Notes under the pieces: model-generated
Told to the model about the DNA's origin: nothing
The model's input: only the letters and a program-made list of their open reading frames with translations
The model's database searches: none
Shown: piece after piece, positions 39,313-41,876 of the stretch
Layout: each line of letters begins with the position of its first letter
Position numbering within the stretch: position 1 is the stretch's first letter
Program-made: the position numbers and the translations under genes
Source: Actinomycetota bacterium
GTDB taxonomy: Bacteria; Actinomycetota; Actinomycetes; Streptosporangiales; Streptosporangiaceae
NCBI GenBank assembly: GCA_027313705.1
Contig: DAHVDE010000081.1
Location: forward strand, 1-41,876
Direction: 5' to 3'
DNA: 41,876 bases

Positions 39313-41784
39313 TTACCGCCGAGCGCTTTCCAGCGCGTCCCAGAAGCCGCGCCGCAGCGAGTGCCTTACCTCGTCATGAAGCAGTGAGTCGATTGGCAGC
39401 ACCGAGCCTTGCAGCAGCCTGGCCTCAAGGTCGGATGGCATCCGCGGCTTTCTGGCCAGCACCGCTTCGAGCCAAAGCCCAGGTGCGTCCCTGCCGATCG
39501 ACTCGCCAAAGGTGTAGCCCTCGGAGTGAGCGGCTTTTACCGCGTCTGGCAGGGCAATCGCGACCGACTGCTGCACCCGCCCGGCTTGCTGAGGTGGCGC
39601 CAGGGTCTGCTGGCCGGCCAATTGCGGCTGCATCAGGGCGCCGGCACCTTGTGCCTGGTGCTGTCCGAACGAACCTCGCTGCGCCTGATCGGCCAGGTTA
39701 GGGCCAGCTTGGCCAGGACCGAAACCACCGGCAGGCTGGCCAGAGCCGATATCGGGCGCTCCGGCGACCGGAGCGCCCTGCGGGCCACCACCATAGGGAT
39801 CTCTCTGCCGCTGGTCAGGCGGCGTCATCTGGCCGGGCTGATAACCGCCCTGCTGTGCCTGAGGTGACCGCGGCATCCCTGCCTGAGCGCTGCCGTTCTG
39901 GCCCACCGAGTAGCCGGGGCTAGCGGGCGGTTGCTGCTGGCCTGGCTGATACTGGCCAGGCTGATACTGGCCAGGCTGATACTGGCCAGGCTGTTGTCCC
40001 GGCTGATACTGGCCAGACTGATACTGGCCAGGCTGTTGTCCCGGCTGCTGTTGTCCAGACTGCTGCTGCCCAGACTGATACTGCCCAGACTGATACTGGC
40101 CTGGCTGCAGGCCTGGACCGCTTTGAGCCTGACCCGATTGCGCAGGCGGGTACTGATAGGGCTGCGCCTGGCCGCCGCCTGGTGCTTGGCCAGGCTGAGG
40201 TCCTGCCGATACCTGCTGGCCGACTGCCTGATCGGTTCCGAAGGGCGGATGCCCAGCCTGAGCAGCGCCAGGCGCGGTCGGCTGGCCTGGCTGATACCTG
40301 AACTGGCCCACGCCGTTCTGGCCCACGCCGTTCTGGCTGGAGCCGTTCTGACCGGCACCGTTGTGCGGTTGGCCGTTCTGAGGCGCGGCAGGGTATCCCA
40401 GTTGCCCGGCCAGCGGCGCACCGGAACCTGCCTGGTCGAATCCGTTGGGGCCTGAGCCATTGTGACCGGGCTCACGGTCATAATTGGTGGTCGGAAAACC
40501 AGTAGCAGGAATGACGGTAAGCGGGCGCTCACCCGCATAACCGTTCTGCGGCGAACCGTTCTGAACCCCGCCGTTCTGGCCGAAGCCATTCTGACCCCCG
40601 CCATTCTGACTCCCGCCATTCTGCGCGTGGCTAGAGTCAGGGCGAATGGCGATAGGTCCGGTCGGGTTGGGCCGAGAGCCGTTTGAGCCGTTGTCGGCCA
40701 GGATCGGGCCGGTCTGGTTGAGGCCGGGCTGGCCGCCGGCCTGCTGGCCAAAGCCCATCGGGGAAACGCCGGCCTGACCCGCGCCAAGCATGCCTGTGCT
40801 GCCCGGATAGGCGCCGGCAGCACCGTTCTGATAACCGGAGCCTGATGCCGCGTCGTAACCGGAGGAGACGGGATATTGAGACGGTGCGGCCGGGGCCTGC
40901 GCGTTGACGGCGGCGTGCGGGCCAAGCACGCCTGACTCCCGAACCAGACCCGCGGGCGTGCCGCCACCTGTCGGCGCACCGAGGTACTGCGGCTGACCCG
41001 ACTGGCCGAGTACGGATCCATCTTGGTGGTAGCCAACGGCCTGCGGAGCAGGCTGGCTACCGTACCCCGAGCCTGCTGGCCGAGAATCCCTGCTATCGGT
41101 AACCTGGTAAACCGCGCCAGGAGCGGGCAGCGCGGCAGCGGGGAACCCTTGATGAGTCAGCGCGCCGACGACAGTGTTCCTGGCTTCCGCGCCGCGAGCG
41201 CCGTAACCGCCGGCTGGATACTGGTCTTCGGTGCTCACCGCCTCTGCGCCCTTGATCAAGTCGACAAACGACCTTAGGTGCACACCAGAGATCTCTACAA
41301 TGTCGTCGCATTCCTGTCGCAGCGGCAGCGGTATCGTCCAGCCGCCGTCCGACGCGATGTGCAGGATAACTACGCGAAGGCCGAGGTCTTGGACCTCAGC
41401 CACGATCTCGGCAATATGCTCGTTGGCGCTGGCGATGAACGCATCGGTGATCGCACCGCTTTTCGCCAGTGTGACCAGGTCGCGCCTTAGCTGGCTTTCT
41501 ATGCCCTCTCGCCGGCCGGGAAGCGCGTTGACCAGCCTGAGCTTCAGGCCGGGCATCTCGGCGAGCGCGTCGTGCTCCGCGGTCCTCCGGCCTTCCGCTG
41601 CAGTTTCGTACCAGTAACAGCGCAGCACAGGAAGGCCTGTCCGGTCCCTGGCCAAACCGGCAAGTAGCTTAAGCAAGCCGGCATGATCCCAGGAGACAGA
41701 ATCCCTGCGGCGCGTGCCATGAACGGCCATCGCGCCATCGGCGAGGGCATAGCCTGCATCAACGAATAGCGCGCAGCGATCCAC
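39313..41784 (-). CDS. NYN-domain protein with long Gln/Gly/Pro/Asn-rich region
   Basis: 823 aa in three parts. Residues 1-185 are a NYN (PIN-like nuclease) domain: CALFVDAGYALADGA with Asp9, GIESQLRRDLVTLAKSG with Asp102, then SANEHIAEIVAEVQDLG. Family members as I recall them have an Asp in GVD and an SGDED motif; here these read GIE (Glu96) and SANEH (Asn121, His123), so catalysis may be lost. Residues about 190-735 are low-complexity: NG-repeat blocks, Gly/Ala-Pro-Gln segments and tandem QYQPG/QYQSG repeats. Residues about 740-823 are a folded helical domain (AVKAAHSEGYTFGESIG, then LHDEVRHSLRRGFWDALE) whose function I do not know. The GTG start follows AAAGGA at 9 nt. The neighbour at 38716-39297 is probably co-transcribed. 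Confidence 0.85.
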   Translation of the reverse strand: MDRCALFVDAGYALADGAMAVHGTRRRDSVSWDHAGLLKLLAGLARDRTGLPVLRCYWYETAAEGRRTAEHDALAEMPGLKLRLVNALPGRREGIESQLRRDLVTLAKSGAITDAFIASANEHIAEIVAEVQDLGLRVVILHIASDGGWTIPLPLRQECDDIVEISGVHLRSFVDLIKGAEAVSTEDQYPAGGYGARGAEARNTVVGALTHQGFPAAALPAPGAVYQVTDSRDSRPAGSGYGSQPAPQAVGYHQDGSVLGQSGQPQYLGAPTGGGTPAGLVRESGVLGPHAAVNAQAPAAPSQYPVSSGYDAASGSGYQNGAAGAYPGSTGMLGAGQAGVSPMGFGQQAGGQPGLNQTGPILADNGSNGSRPNPTGPIAIRPDSSHAQNGGSQNGGGQNGFGQNGGVQNGSPQNGYAGERPLTVIPATGFPTTNYDREPGHNGSGPNGFDQAGSGAPLAGQLGYPAAPQNGQPHNGAGQNGSSQNGVGQNGVGQFRYQPGQPTAPGAAQAGHPPFGTDQAVGQQVSAGPQPGQAPGGGQAQPYQYPPAQSGQAQSGPGLQPGQYQSGQYQSGQQQSGQQQPGQQPGQYQSGQYQPGQQPGQYQPGQYQPGQYQPGQQQPPASPGYSVGQNGSAQAGMPRSPQAQQGGYQPGQMTPPDQRQRDPYGGGPQGAPVAGAPDIGSGQPAGGFGPGQAGPNLADQAQRGSFGQHQAQGAGALMQPQLAGQQTLAPPQQAGRVQQSVAIALPDAVKAAHSEGYTFGESIGRDAPGLWLEAVLARKPRMPSDLEARLLQGSVLPIDSLLHDEVRHSLRRGFWDALESARR
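39934..40112 (-). repeat. 15-bp tandem repeats encoding QYQPG-type units
   Basis: Degenerate 15-bp tandem array within the NYN gene (unit like CAGGCTGATACTGGC on the plus strand, coding QYQPG/QYQSG/QQQPG on the minus). Some adjacent units are identical at DNA level, indicating recent expansion; in-frame unit change is expected. Confidence 0.85.
40309..40380 (-). repeat. Asn-Gly repeat block 1 in the NYN gene
   Basis: Recurrent CCGTTCTG (plus strand) coding QNG on the minus strand, giving a run such as GQNGSSQNGVGQNGVG. Spacing between copies varies, unlike the QYQPG array. Confidence 0.75.
40541..40624 (-). repeat. Asn-Gly repeat block 2 in the NYN gene
   Basis: Second cluster of CCGTTCTG/CCATTCTG units coding QNGG and QNGF-type repeats (SQNGGGQNGFGQNGG). 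Separated from block 1 by about 160 bp of less repetitive sequence. Confidence 0.75.
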
Positions 41785-41876
41785 CCGACACCATCCTTTC
41801 CCCTGAGCCGAGACGTTACCAGCGCCTAGCGGCCTTCGTGACCTATAGCGCAGATCACAGGCCTAGACATCGGCCA

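Noticed and set aside
39931-40455. Plus-strand Leu/Ala/Arg repeat ORF opposite the NYN repeats
   Set aside because: Produced by reading the QYQPG repeats antisense; no start context.
39934-40624. CRISPR-like array
   Set aside because: Units are contiguous, in frame and encode QYQPG/QNG repeats; no spacers.

Overview
This is a chromosomal window from a high-GC Actinomycetota bacterium. The evidence is the gene order metG-tatD-ksgA-ispE-ABC-F, a divergent rsmI/pmt pair, SigR-like ECF sigma factors, and a dnaK operon with HspR and its HAIR operators. Streptomyces- or Streptosporangium-like relatives are plausible, but the sequence alone does not name a genus. I see no phage, insertion sequence, CRISPR array, rRNA or tRNA. 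It reads as core chromosome with some lineage-specific cell-envelope genes.

Layout. (1) 1-7130, minus strand: rsmI, then a tight, largely overlapping run metG, tatD, rsmA/ksgA, ispE and an ABC-F ATPase that runs off the window. These are translation, rRNA-modification and isoprenoid functions. The rpfB gene usually found between tatD and ksgA in actinobacteria is absent. (2) 7172-10613, plus strand: the protein O-mannosyltransferase pmt, then two closely similar SigR-type sigma factors with a small converging ORF between them and no recognisable anti-sigma gene. (3) 10660-17048, minus strand: SDR dehydrogenase, enoyl-CoA hydratase, a GT2/TagF-like polymer synthase and a GT39-like membrane glycosyltransferase. 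(4) 17329-21861, plus strand: DHA2 efflux pump, plsX and argS in a row, followed by a perfect 17-bp hairpin. (5) 22222-24458: an OmpR-type response regulator and its histidine kinase. (6) 24453-31403: a membrane iron-sulfur oxidoreductase (Rv0338c-like) and three polytopic GT-C-like membrane proteins. (7) 31567-38701, plus strand: dnaK-grpE-dnaJ-hspR-clpB, with two HspR operators flanking the promoter. (8) 38716-41784, minus strand: a helical-repeat protein and an 823-residue NYN-domain protein with a very long Gln/Gly/Pro/Asn-rich region.

How it works together. The chaperone operon looks self-regulating: HspR, with DnaK as known co-repressor, would sit on the two operators around the dnaK promoter, and clpB is placed in the same transcription unit. 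Five GT-C or GT39-like membrane enzymes and a TagF-type polymerase suggest polyprenyl-phosphate-sugar-dependent mannosylation and envelope polymer synthesis.

Two window-wide signals stand out. Seven genes with no clear Shine-Dalgarno sequence at the chosen start carry a TANNNT hexamer (four times exactly TAGGCT) 6-9 nt before the start codon, consistent with leaderless transcripts. AGG is the commonest arginine codon in an ordinary gene (argS) but nearly absent from dnaK. The most unusual gene is the NYN protein: its PIN-like active site looks degraded and about two thirds of its length is low-complexity repeats.
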